From Montifringilla adamsi (Eukaryota > Chordata > Aves > Passeriformes > Passeridae): a stretch of 64,000 bases of DNA. The position numbers and the translations under genes are program-made. The DNA lies in contig JAGGNK010006559.1 in assembly GCA_017590115.1 (NCBI GenBank), forward strand, positions 8,669,784 through 8,733,783, in the 5' to 3' direction. This document shows positions 11,737 through 24,266 of this stretch, in pieces. The stretch's first letter is position 1, and each line of letters starts with the position of its first letter. The notes under the pieces are model-generated. The model searched no databases. It was given only the letters and a program-made list of their open reading frames with translations, and was not told the DNA's origin.

Positions 11737-14700
11737 GATGTTCTGTAACCCAACCACTTCGCAGGAGATCGACTCTATGAGAAGATCTACTTGATCTGAC
11801 CTGTTAAGGCTTCCCATGCTCTGCTGTGGAAAAATGGGAGGATTACTCAATCCATCAGTTCAGCCAGAAGAGAGTCTCCTTAGCACAGATACCACGTAGC
11901 AGTACTGCATACTTCTCTAGAAATATAGGGAGTTTCCTCCACACCTTGATTTAGCAAAGTTTACTGCTACCATACCTCAGCTAGGTCTGCTACATGAAAG
12001 TTAGGAAAATCCTAAAGAAATGCAGAAAGCACTCAACAAGTTTCTCCCTTTATAATTATTTTTTCTTTACGCCTTTGTTTTCAGTACTAGCTATTCACAG
12101 TACAGTAACGTGCATGTGTGTCTCCGTAAGTAAACTTCCTTTGTTACAAAAAGATATCATGATAGTGCTTTCAGAGGACAAGGCAGCAGCAGATGAGAGG
12201 AACATAAGGTAATAATTAGAAAATTACAAGCAGCAGTGGTGATAAACAGGGGACACAGCTGTCTAGTTTCTGTCAAGCTTTTTGTAAGCAGCATGACAAA
12301 GGTGTGTTTTAACAAATTACTTGGTTACAAACATTTTGAATAAATGAAAAGGAGGAAATGTCAGTTGGAGGAAGTACCACTTTTGAAGGAAGGAAGAAAT
12401 AGCATATGTTTGTGTAAAGTAGTCAGTCAAGACAATCATAAATTAACAAGTCCACAAGTCTGCACTCCTACCCATCCATACCTGGGGCTTCTGAGGACAA
12501 CAGACTGCAAGCATTTTCTCAGGCCACAGACAGTGTAGGGTCTTCATACAATACCCCTGGCAGGGCTGGATGGGGCAGATCCAGCTGAACTTCCTGTCCT
12601 GGGCATTCCTGGAACTGCAGCATATTCTCAGCTGGGAAAAACGAATGACTTCTGTAAAACCCCCAGAATGCTGCATGGGGGAACAAAACTGGACTAACAC
12701 TCATCTAAAATACTCCAAGTGGCAGTAATTTGGGTAAATAAATGTGTCTACAGAAATGAAGACAGAATTTTCATTCCACTGGATATTCTAACTCTTAAAA
12801 TTTGGCTTTTAGCTAAAATTGCAAAAAAATGTCCACATCTTCTATTGAACAATTCAGAAAAACTAAACCCATTGATTTTGTATAATTTTATGTTACTTTA
12901 ATAAAATTGGTAACAAAAATATTATACATTAATTATAATAATGAAATATTATATCATAAAAGTAATAAGAAGCATTTTGCTGGCAAAACAGGAATGATGC
13001 TTTTTAATTGAAGGCAAAATTAAATACCAGACACTTTCAAATAAATTATTTTTTAGAAGTAGTGTTGACACTGAAATCAGCTTTAAATGATATAATGTTT
13101 TTGCTTGTTAAACTAGTGTTCCCATTGGGAAATTATATTTAATATATTTTTTCACTTTTCACATATATTTATTATTTTTTGCATGCAAAAAATAAATTTC
13201 ACTGGTTGGAGAATTTTCAATCAATAAGTAAATTGAAAAAAATCCTAAATATTTTTTTTTTAAATTCATGTATCCTGGAGCTCTCAGCATTTATATACGT
13301 GTGCTATTATTGGCTGAGGTAAATTGGTTTTGAAGAGTTATTGTATAACAGCAAGGTTTCTATTAGCCCAAATACTACACATTTTAGAATAAATGAATAT
13401 AAGATTTAATACTTTTGCACACATCATCAGTATCAACTATTCTTTTGCATATGCTGGTGTAACCTTTCCTTACAGAGCTTTGACTTGAAAAGTAGATTAC
13501 TTGAGTCTTGCTGCTCTAAGTAAAGCATTTTTATGAACATTAAGTTGGTAACTTCATTTAATTCTGACTCTTTCCCCCCCCTCTTCATTTTGAACTTGCA
13601 TAGAGAAATCAAAGATATCATGATTTTATGCCAGGGGTTAAAGTAGATTATTACTTTTGCAGGTATGCCCTTTATAAGTTTGCAGTCAGGATTTTTTTTT
13701 CATTTCAGAGTTCTCACAGCACACTCAGCTTAGGAAGATTTAACATTCTTAGAAACTACAAATTTTGTAAAGTGCTTCATTTCATGGCTTTCTATGACTT
13801 TAATGCTACTCTATTTTTACAGTACTACTTATAGCATCTGAAATAGTAAGTGAATGTTATGGTCATGATGGAGATGTCTTTTTCAGCAGTGTGTAAGGGA
13901 GGATGCAGTTTAATACTTTTAACAGAACATAGCTGTAATAATGAAAGTGTGTGCTATCTTCAGTTATGAAATTTTGAAATGGTGCTAATAAATTCAAATT
14001 CTAACCATATGATTTGTGCCACTTTTTCATTGGCAAAATAGAAGTAAAATGCTTAAATGAACAGGGAGGAGACGTAAGAAAAGTCTTACACTAATTCAAA
14101 TTGCTTTTTTGTGATTTCCATAGTTCTGTGTGCTACTGTTCATTGTTGCACACTGCAAAAAATGCTACAGAAGCCTAGAATGACCGACATATGTTATTGT
14201 AAAATAGGGGATGCGTGAAGTTTTAACTACTGCACAACAAAAGACTGGGTTTTTTTTGCAGTATCTTTTTTTTTCCTCTTTCCTACTGTCTTTGTCATTA
14301 GTTTTCTCTGAGAATTGTAATATTTTGTGATTTTTCAGGAGTCAGTTGCCACAGAAGCAACTGCACTGGATGCAAAATTAGATCCCCTGGAATGATAATT
14401 GCTCACTTCTGATTGAAGCATATTTAGGTTGATGGGGTTCAGAGTTGTATTTGTCATATTGATGAGACAGTCATAATTTATTTCAACTTAAACCCAGAAA
14501 TATTTGCAAATGGACCTTCAAAACATGCAACAAAGTAACAGATGAAATCTGAGTGGGATATTGTAAACAGAGGTCCACTTGGAAAAGAGACAATACTTTG
14601 GGAAAAAATACAATAAATTCTCCATGTTTATTTCTAAAATTTGTAATTTCTTCCCTCCTCAAGCAGAGATTAGGGAAGGGAAGAACATATTATCTGAATT

Positions 14701-15991
14701 TTCCAGAAGCAACAGAGAGCTAATTCTTGACATACTCTATACAAAAGATGAGAAAATACTTGATAGAGACTACACAGATATCTGACTGCACAGAATTGGT
14801 GTACACTCACTGAAAGCACCCCAATCTGCTACAAGTTCATGACTTGTCCTGAAAAAAAATTATGAAATAAACCTTATAATGCAGATGCTTTTAGCAGGGG
14901 GTGATGTGCAAGCAGGGAACTCCACAGATAGATCTGATCTGAGAAAGGAAATGCAATAATATGTTGCCTTCATAGGGCTGAAGAATTCGTAGCAGAAAGG
15001 ACAAGGAAAACTGGAATTGTTATTTTCAGACATCAAAACATGCTTAAAAGCATGGAATATCAGGATGAAGGACATCCCAAAATATTGAAACCCCAAGAGT
15101 TACTCTGGGACAAATTCACATACTTAGAAATGCTCAAATTAGCTTAGAGAGTTATATCTTCTAATATGGCTTCTGTAAAAGGATCCTGCACATTGTTCCT
15201 TTTTCTGCAATTACAGATTGGTACCTTCCTCTTTTTACTTATAAAACCACTCACTTTTAAGCATATGGTTTTCCAAATAAGATCGGACTCAGTAAAAGCT
15301 CAAAACTCTGCACAAAAGGCTTTTTTCTGTTGAAACAAGACCTAAGTTACCAGCTGGATGTCATACAAGATGCAACATTACATTTTGAAAACCAATTCTC
15401 TTTTCCAGTCAAGTTTGTATTTATCAATGCATATACATAATGAATGTATTTTTTTACTTTGTCAGTTTCTGAAGTGCCATTATTCCCTGCTGTCTACATC
15501 AGGCACATTCTGCCTTTTGAGAGTGACAGCTCTTGACACTGTACATTAGTTTCATTATTGACATAATGCTGAAGTAGCTTCTGAATAGAAAACTGCCAGT
15601 ATAGTTTTATTTTTTAATCTTCTGTGTCCTATTTTTCATATATATGTATGAGAAAAAGCTAAAAGGAACAGAAGATATAGCCACTTTAACTAACAAAATA
15701 AACACCTTTCATCACGTTAAGACACGTCAAAGCCACAGCAAGTGCAGGGACTAAAACACCAAGCGAGGATATAAGACCTAACATGTACAAAGACAAAAGA
15801 CAACATTCCCAAAAAAAAGCATTGTCTTAAAGCAACAATAGCAACAATACCAATTAAGCAGCAACTGAGTCCCTTTTGATGTGAGTTGAATGCTGTACTA
15901 CACATTGTGTGCTTAATCCCTTGAAGTCCTGAGCAGCCCCGTCTCCTGTTGGTTGATGCTCAGTATCTTACACGATCTGGCACCTGGGGAA
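11737..15991. other. Unique AT-rich DNA, no gene recognised
   Basis: Mostly unstructured AT-rich sequence. A GC-richer patch at about 12440-12700 carries overlapping short minus frames (85 and 61 codons) without domains and could be an old LTR or other transposon remnant, but I cannot place it. T-rich runs occur near 13253 and 14250-14280. Confidence 0.5.
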
Positions 15992-16091
15992 GGTTTTCAA
16001 AGGCGTCAATACCAGCTTGGTGACAAACCGAAGCTGACTTCCAAAGAAAGGGATTTGGACTTCTGACTGTCGGTTTGTGCCTTTGAAAACC
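15992..16091. repeat. Two-step inverted repeat, possible structured RNA or MITE-like remnant
   Basis: Outer arms 15992-16004 (GGTTTTCAAAGGC) and 16079-16091 are exactly complementary over 13 bp. Immediately inside the right arm, 16070-16078 (TCGGTTTGT) is exactly complementary to 16023-16031 (ACAAACCGA). An inner TCCAAA/TTTGGA pair also fits. The left side keeps an unpaired 18-base bulge (16005-16022). The three helices nest in order. I do not recognise a known miRNA or snoRNA. A decayed palindromic transposon is an alternative. Confidence 0.75.
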
Positions 16092-19000
16092 TCTCTTCTG
16101 AGGTTAGACAGCACTACATACTAATATCTTTACAAAGGAAATGAATTCCTTTCCACTTCTGTTAATTCTTACACTCCAGTTATGCTAAGAATAGTCCCTG
16201 CTGTAACCTAGAAGAATACACACTTTTTGGCAGTCAGCTTATGCAAAATGCTTAATTTTCTTGTTATTTATCATGCCATCTGGCATTATGTTTAAGACGG
16301 AAGTAGAATTAAAACCAACCTATTATTAAAAATGTCCCATCTTTGACCTTGAAATGCTCCATAGCTCCATGACCCCATTACTTGGTGTTTGTCATTGGAT
16401 ATCTAACATTTTAGTACCTTGACTGAAGAATATCCATTGCAATCAAGTTTATACATAATTTTTTTATTTTAAAAGAATGTGTTCTTTAATTAAAACTGAA
16501 ATTAGAAAAAAAGGGAATTTTAAATTTAGATTTCTTTATCAGTTCATAGTAAGCTTTTTTTTTTTTTTTTGAAAAGAGAAAACCTATCTTTACCTACAGA
16601 GATAAAAATACTAGAATTAAATTGTTATGTCCTTATCGTGTAAACACTGCAGAAAATAAAATTCAGATCTAGATAGCAGAGAGCGGGAAGTACCTGAGTG
16701 CACGTTTTAAGCTGAGTAGGCATAACTGCTAGCTTTACATCCCATTTTTAAGGGAAAATTATTGCATGCATAACAGTGGATGAAAACCATGTATTGTGAA
16801 AACCTATGCAAAGTGTTTTTTTCCTGAAAACAGGTGAATCAAACATATGCTATGATCTCCTAGCCAGCATTTATTTTGCAAAAGTTTTCTTTCTTTCAGC
16901 TTTTCCTCAAGGCTATGTTGTAGCTTTTATTTTTTCCTTCTTCTCTTTTTCTATTTTAGAGACACACCTATAATTCCTTCAGAAACAAATTCAAGGCGAA
17001 AATAAGGATATATTTGCTGGCACATGCCTCTTTTGTAGGGTTTAAAATATCCCAGTCATAGAAACCAAGTCTATTGTCTATTTAGCTGTGGCAGCCATAC
17101 ACAGGATTGTAATTGTGGGGCATATTTTTCCTGAGGAAAAGGTGGACACTGGATCTCAGTTCTTACAGATTTAAGTCAACCACATGATGTGGATAAAGAA
17201 GACCACTTGATTATCTGTAGTAAAAACAATTTGTAGGCCAAGTGTAATACATTTCGCTATGAAATTGTTGTGAAAGCCAAGCCTAATCCTTAGAAAGAGG
17301 TCTGTTCTAATCCATTTTTTGTGAAATCAAACCTAATAGAGGTCTAGTGTAAATCCAACATCATGAGATGGAGATGATGGGGATTAATGTTGTGCAAATA
17401 ACTGCTTCTCCAGTTTGATGAAAAAGGGAGGGAAAAACCCCAAAACAATAAAAAAAAACCCCTATTGGATCTCTTCTGGGCAGAATACTTCATGTGTTTC
17501 TTATGTGTTATTCAACTACCTCATGTGATATAATTAAAGCAATGAAGAATTCACCAATAATAGTGACAATATTTTTTCTATGTGCTTGGCAGGAAGGAAA
17601 GTGTTCACTTCTTTCAACACTAATTTTATGATTAGGCCAAAATAGAATTAAAATTTATTTGGAAATATACAAAAAGTCGTACTGCAGTAAGAACTTTTCC
17701 TGAAAAGACTGGACTTTTTAACTTTAAAACCACTACCATTAAATCTACATTTTCAATTTGTATTCTGAAAATTCATGTTATAGAAAAAATTAGAGACAGA
17801 GTTGTTGTTTTTTCTTCTGTTGTTCAGAGTCTAATATTTTCCAGTAAATTCCTGGAAGAGGAATACACAAAGAGACCTTTGGACCCATACCGACTCACAA
17901 AAGATGAGTTCTTTGTCATGGAACAAATTACAGTAATTTGTAACTTAACAAAATACTTTGCAGTAATTAGCAAGAAGAAATCCCTAGAAAGTTATCACAG
18001 AACAGAGTTTATTGGATGACTGCTTTTAGTAACTAATTCAGGGATCCTTCTATTGACAGGAGGACAACTTTTTATAATACATTATTGATAGATGCTAGAG
18101 CTGAGCTCTGTTGAATTTTATTTCTAACCGTTTTCCCTATAAGTTAGTGTTAATGAAATACAATTTACGGTTTGTTCCCCATAGGACCATCTATTTTTAA
18201 TTAGCATGTGATTATAATGCGCTGTATATTATGATATTATTTATAGCATTTAAGCAGAATGAGAAGAAAATGAATAGGCCATGACTATTTACTGATGTTG
18301 TTCATTTACAGACTTTGTTGAACTTAAAAGGTAATGAAGCCTAAGATAATGCACTGTCTGGATGCAGTTGTAATTTTAGCATCCTCAAGGAAGTACATAG
18401 TTGAAGAAAACACTTCAAACACTTGGGAATATCTTCTTTACTTTTGTTACTGCAAGTTTTGCCTTTTAGATATGTTTTTAAGAAAATTCCCATTTATAAT
18501 TTGATTGAGAATTAATAGCTGTTGTAAGTATCCTATAGACATGAGTGCATTTATTATTGAAAGCTGCCAAAAATCTCAGATGGTTGTGACTGTGAGGGAT
18601 GTATTGATTTTATTTCTGCAAAGTTCAGTTATTGATATAGTTTTCTACATAATTTTCTGTCCTATTAACCCTTTAATGATTGTAGTATGTCTCAATTTTA
18701 ATACAAAGCCCAACTAGCTTTAGGAGGGTGGATGTGTCTGTATGTTATTTGGAGTGAGATCTGGTGGTTGAGGATGATGCAAAGCAGACATATTTTCGTG
18801 GAAGATCTTACTCATGAGAATTAAAAACATACTTTTAAAAAAGGGGAGAAATTACTTTTGCTTTAATCTTATTACTTAGAGGAAGAACTGAACTTCCTAC
18901 TGCTTTCATATATTCTTAAAAGAAATAAATAAACTCAGACATGCATTCTAATTGATCTAACTTTTAATGTAACGTCTATGTCTTCTTTAAGGTGAAAGAA

Positions 19001-19460
19001 CAAAATTAAGAAAATGGCATGGTCAATTCATGATCTGATAGCTACCATTTCTTGTTTTCAGTAAATTGCTGGAAAAACTCCCAATCTGAATAAGAGCCTT
19101 AAATATTACTGTCTTAATTTCCTACATAAATAAATGTCAAGGATGAGAAATTTTTCCATTTTAAGTAAAATTCAGACAGCAATTTAAAAATTATATAAAC
19201 CAGACCATCAGTGTTTCAGATTTATACATATTTTCATTCCTGAAGATTGTTTTCAGGTAAAATTTAATGACATTAATTAAAGAATTTTGTGTCTAAAAAG
19301 ACAACTGCAAGCCTTATCATTTTAACTGGAAATTCTTCACCTGCATTAAAAACACCTGTTATTTAGAGAGTGCTGTTCACACTACTCTTAATTAACTAAG
19401 TTTCCACACATCAAAACAAACTGCCTGTTAGCTTTTGGTCTTGGTTTCTTCAGCAGAATT
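16092..19460. other. Unique AT-rich DNA
   Basis: No gene, RNA or dispersed repeat is recognised. There is a 16-base poly-T run at 16555-16570. The stretch 18190-18260 is a homeodomain-like AT-rich island (TAATTAGCATGTGATTATAATG) of the kind seen in conserved non-coding elements, but without alignment this is only an impression. Confidence 0.5.
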
Positions 19461-19780
19461 GTAGAAACACAGAATATCCTGTATTGGAAGGAACCCACAT
19501 CAAGTCCAACTGTGGGCCCTGCACGGGACACCACAAGTGTCACACCATGTGCCTGAGAGCATTGCATTGCCAAACGCTCCTTGAACTCTGTCAGGCTAGG
19601 GCCTGACCACTTCCCCGGGGAGCCAGTTCCAGTGCCCAGCCACCCTCTGGGGAAGACCTTTTTTATGCTCTTCCCCCAGGTCCTGACACTGTCACCACAG
19701 AGAAGAGAATAGTTCCTGCCCTTGTGAGAAAGTTGTAGGCTGTGATGAGGCCTCCCCTCAGTTTTCTCTTCTCAAGAGTT
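19461..19780 (-). mobile_element. CR1 LINE, 3' portion, minus strand
   Basis: Reading the plus strand gives the reverse complement of a CR1 3' end: ACAGAATATCCTGTATTGGAAGGAACCCAC, then AGTCCAACT, a TTCCCCGGGGAGCCAGTTCCAGTGCCCAGCCACCCTCTGG-like block, and GTTGTAGGCTGTGATGAGGCCTCCCCTCAG at the far side. This is the recognisable CR1 end sequence, truncated at its 5' side near 19775 as is usual. An A-run and then a 15-base poly-T tract (19791-19805) follow. The short minus frame at 19388-19573 is incidental. Confidence 0.9.
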
Positions 19781-20440
19781 AAAAAAATAGTTTTTTTTTT
19801 TTTTTGTGATGTGAGTTTTTAATCAAATTATAAGTGGCATTAGTAAGTAACATATAGTAACAACAATCGCTCAAGAGAAATGTGGGAAAGTTTTTGTTTT
19901 TGCATGAGCTATTGAGGAAATATGATTAAGGAAGATTGGTTTGTTTTGACATGCTATTAATATAATGCTTGAGCAATAATACCATAGAGATGGAGCCATG
20001 GAAAATTTTCAGGTAGCTCAGTGATTTCATGATTACAACTCATTATCATTGTCTCAGTTTTAAGTAATTTAATCTTCCTAGATAAACCTTCTAAAGCTGA
20101 TTTTTAAAAAAAATTGTTTTGAATTGAGTTTATTTTTAATAAAGATAAATGCAAAAAATATGTGTTTCATTTGTTAATGAAGACCAGCATTGGTGTGATT
20201 AAGAATGCATAATTAAAACAGATTTAGACTTTCGTGATCGAAAATGACTTAAGCATTTAAGTCATTAAAAATTAAAGAGTAAAAACTTTGACCTCTTAAG
20301 GAGAGTCTATTTTCATAACTTCAGTTCATTTTTAGCAGTGATAGGAAGAAGTTCACAAGCATCACAGCTAGGAAGATTTCAGTTCCCATATTTGCTTTGG
20401 TAACTTTATTGATGTTGGAAATACTATTAAAAGTTCATAT

Positions 20441-20500
20441 GGGATGAAGTAGTACCCTCGAGAAACCACAACACTTAGAAGAATATAGGTTTCTATACTT
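20441..20500 (+). repeat. Dispersed repeat copy A, family unknown
   Basis: This 60-base segment beginning GGGATGAAGTAGTACCC aligns without gaps to 21795-21854, with 45 of 60 identical by hand count. Similarity fades outside the core on both sides, although a preceding ATTAAAA is shared. The unit does not match CR1 or the LTR families recognised elsewhere in the window. Confidence 0.6.
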
Positions 20501-21699
20501 AGAATCTTGTGCCTTAAGAATATTCAAAGCTGAATATTTCACTGTCTGTGCATCTTGAACCTGCCTGAGTTCAGTCCTGATATAGCATTTATCTAACTCT
20601 AAATGGTTTTCAAAATATATATGTTCAAGTATTGCCCTTAGTGAAAATGTTTTCCTGATATTTTGTTAGCTTATGTGGGATTCATATTGAGTGATACACA
20701 GCACTGCTTCTAAGTTAGCATCATGGAGGCTGCCTCAGATATAGCTACTTTTGCATATAATGCCTTGTCAGTAAATAAGGATGTAACAAGTATTGTTAAG
20801 AGTTTTGATAAAATTTAAACTGATCTAATTTTTCTTTTCCTTGGTACCCCAGAAAAATGTGAAATCCTGGGGTTTTTTTTCTCTGTTGCATTTGCACACC
20901 AGAGTTCAAGTATAGGATAAATGCATCAGATTTATCATCATAAAGAGACCTGAGGTGCTTAGAGGGGCAGCACAGAGATTCTTCAGCAACTGTGTATCTT
21001 CTAAGGAAGTTTCTAGACTGCTACCCAGTCCCTCAGATTAAGTTTTCCATTATGACTGAAGACACTTTCCAAAATTCAAGACTTAAATTTGTCATAAATG
21101 CACTTAAATCTTTAAAATAGTATTGGTCCTACCCACACTTTCTAGTCTTTGTCCTTGGGCTTGGGAAGCTTCAACAGACCCACCTGCCCACCAATGCTTT
21201 TCAGGATAGAAGAGAACTTGGCCTTTGTGAGACTTCGTAGTGGATATTGTCAAGAATTTTCAGATTAGAGGAGGGCGATCCAAACTGCTCTTTCATCTGG
21301 AGCTGGCCAATGTTGCTGTTTTTCAGTTGTTGTGAAGACCTCTTAGGAAGTGTCATAGCATTTGACACGCTAAAACAATAATTTGATTAAGAAAGTAATA
21401 GATTGCATACATCTTCTGATGAAACCTCTCTAAAGATATCTGAAATTTACTGATATTAGATTAATATTACCCAAAGAAGAAACTACTAGTGTTTAACTTG
21501 TTTAAAGATAGTAGAATCACACCAAATACCTTACAGTATTTCAGCCTCTCATCTCATTACGGTTCCAAAACAGCATGGGTCTCTTGTAAATCCTGTGTCT
21601 TATTGGCCAGTCCCGTGTGGATGTCTCTGATGTCTTAGAGTATGTCTACAATGCCTGAACATGGGAAACGTAGGTGCAGAATCATGTCTTGTCCAGGTG

Positions 21700-21750
21700 G
21701 ACATTTGTGAGACATGAACACATGTGAGACATTTGTGAGACATTTGTGAG
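21700..21750 (+). repeat. Short tandem repeat, 11-bp unit GACATTTGTGA
   Basis: Three exact copies of GACATTTGTGA (21700-21710, 21728-21738, 21739-21749) surround one diverged copy of altered length containing ACATGAACACATGTGA. The array is small and imperfect. Confidence 0.85.
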
Positions 21751-21794
21751 GTGAAAGCTAACAACTAAAACAATCAGCCATTAAAAAACCAGCA

Positions 21795-21854
21795 GGGATG
21801 AAGCAGCACCCTTGAGAAACTACGTTACTCAGCAGAGTACATTTGTCTCTACTT
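21795..21854 (+). repeat. Dispersed repeat copy B, family unknown
   Basis: Partner of the 60-base segment at 20441-20500, same orientation, about 1.35 kb downstream. It begins GGGATGAAGCAGCACCC and ends CTCTACTT. The divergence (about a quarter of positions) indicates an old event. Confidence 0.6.
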
Positions 21855-23687
21855 TGTTCTACTGCATGTACATGTGGATCTTGCCTCACATCTCCTATTC
21901 ACTAAGATCCCAGCTAAATTTTAGGAAATTCCTAAAAAGCTTGCTTCCTCCCATCCATTGTTCAAAGGCGCTCTGAAGTAAGACTGTATCATATGCAGCA
22001 TGTGAATATGTGGGTGTTACAGAAGTTCAGAGGCATTGTTTGTATTTAAGAAATGAAATGGCAAGGAACTCAAAACCTGCACTTTCAATAGCTTATTTTT
22101 AGTGTTCTACAACAAGGTCTTCATGAAAGTGTTTGGTGAGAGACTAAAAGGGCCTTTGGACACTAATAAGTCATGACAGCTAGCAGGATTCATAAATAAT
22201 TTATCAGTCACGGTTCATCTGGAGATGGTAAGTCAGGTCCTGAGGAGGACAGCTGCAAGTATATCTTTTATGGAGTGTAAAAAATCCTTGATGTAGTGGA
22301 AGCAGAAAACAGTCCTGAAAGCTCTGTACAGAATACTTCAGGAGATGCAATGGACATACTTTAAAAGTTTATTCTAGTCTGAAAAGTAAGTGCTGGTGAT
22401 ATCTTTCCAATGAGCATAACCTTTTAAATAGGAGCTTTTTCAGCCAGTAGAATCTTGAAACAATCACAAGGTTTGCAGAACACATCACATACATATTCTA
22501 AAACATAGCTAACCCCCATCCTCTTTATTTCAGTTAGAGGAAAAAAGAAAATTCTAAAAAGGAGGATAGGAGAACTGGCAAGGATTGTCAGGCTAAACAG
22601 AATGGCTTATCCATTAAGCTTTGTAGATACTTTTGTCACATCCTCCCTTTAATTTCTAAAAAATATTAAAACAATGATGAGTGTACAGAGATTCAAAGAA
22701 CAAAGGATGTTGACTCAGAATAAATATACAGAAGATTAGACACAATGATGAGGTTAACGTGAAGAAAAGAACACGTACAGTGACAGTTAATTTCCGAAGT
22801 TGTAAAAACAAATTAGCTGCCTTTTTATTGCAGCCTTACCTAATAAAATATAAAACGTGGATATTACCACTGAGATGTGAAGAGGGAAAAGTCAGACTTC
22901 TGTTTTTCTTTCCTTTTTATGTTTTTTTTTTAAATTTTGATTTGTTTTGATTTGGATTTTTTTTGGTTTTTTGTTTTCTGTTTTAAAGAGTTGAAAAGAG
23001 GAGTTGATGGGAAGTATTCCTCAAATATTTCTCAGTCAAGGTTACTTCACTTTTAAAAAAATATGAAAGGATACACTTTAGAAAAGACTAAGATCCCTCT
23101 GACATTGGCTCTTGAATAAATATGACTCTATTTCAAAAAGTAACAATCCTAACTACAGCTGTTAGGGAACAGAATGGCAATGACATGAGAATTGTTCTCC
23201 TGGAAGAGACATACATTTCCACCAGTTTTCATCCCTAAAATTATCTGGAAGGCATAATAAGGGAGTGAAGAAAGGGAGCATAGCAAGAGAATGCTGAAAT
23301 GAAAAAAAAAAAATCTCAGCAAATAATTTACTTTAAATATATATTTCTGGCAGTTATTTCTCCAGTAATCTGAATGTTTTCTGTTCCTAATCTTTGGCTA
23401 CTCAAGAAAAGCTTTTCGATATGATATTCAATATTTTCCCCCTATCTGGTAAGGACTTCAAATGTATCTGGCTGGTTTAGGCATATTTAGTAAACAAAAA
23501 TCTTCCAATATAGAAATTGATGCATTTCAAAATTTTATTGACTCTATTTTTCTGCACAGATGAAATAGCAAGTAGAGTTGAGAAATACAACCGGAAACTT
23601 CTGATAAATAATATACAGAAGACCTGCATGCTTTCATGTGGAATAGAGATGGAGCTGTGAGACCAGGTATGAAATCACTGATCCATA

Positions 23688-23885
23688 TAATAATTCAGGC
23701 AGGAGGGCACCTCTGGAAATCAGCTAGTCCAACATCCTGCTCAAAGCAGGTCCAGCTAGGTCAGGTTGCTCAGGGCCTTGTTCAGTCAAGCTGTGAGTAT
23801 CTTCAAAGACAAAACCCACAACCTTAGTGAGCTATGTGTCCTTGTGTTCGACCACCCTCAGGGTGATTCTTTTTTATTTTTCCTT
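23688..23885 (-). mobile_element. CR1 LINE fragment, minus strand, old
   Basis: The plus strand reads as reverse-complement CR1: AGGAGGGCACCTCTGGAAAT, TAGTCCAACATCCTGCTCAA, AGGTTGCTCAGGGCCTTGTT, and near the end TGTGTTCGACCACCCTCAGG. The expected A/T-rich continuation is degenerate. Its truncation and substitutions mark it as an older copy. Both ends are approximate. Confidence 0.85.
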
Positions 23886-24219
23886 TTATCTTATCATATT
23901 TCCCTGTTTATAGAGGTAGAGGTAGGATGTAATCTGACTGTTTTTCTATTGCAACGAACCTTACACTACAAGAATGTCACGTGAGATCCTGGAATTTGGA
24001 CAAAATGTAATGAGTAAGAAAGGCAGTAATTATCTGCATCCATGACAAAACTGCTTCTCAGCTGACTTTTAATTAATCTTTATTTTGTGTTAATGAATCA
24101 GATTTTCCTTACTCCATTAAACTTTTTCAATAGCAATAATATGCAGTAAGTGCTTTATTTAAAAACAGGTTAAAAATATTTACAAATACAACATGACCAT
24201 TCATTTTATATTTCAAAAT

Positions 24220-24221
<2 letters not shown>

Positions 24222-24262
<41 letters not shown>
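24222..24262. repeat. (TA)n microsatellite
   Basis: Uninterrupted TA dinucleotides for 41 bases, about 20 units. It is likely length-polymorphic and, being self-complementary, can extrude a cruciform. Confidence 0.98.

Positions 24263-24266
<4 letters not shown>

Larger units (their letters stand above)
19806..23687. other. Unique and old-repeat-like DNA
   Basis: No gene is recognised. The zone 20400-22450 is somewhat GC-richer and contains a diverged dispersed pair (listed separately) plus a small tandem repeat at 21700-21750, suggesting decayed transposons that I cannot classify. A T-rich run lies at about 22920-22980. Confidence 0.5.
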
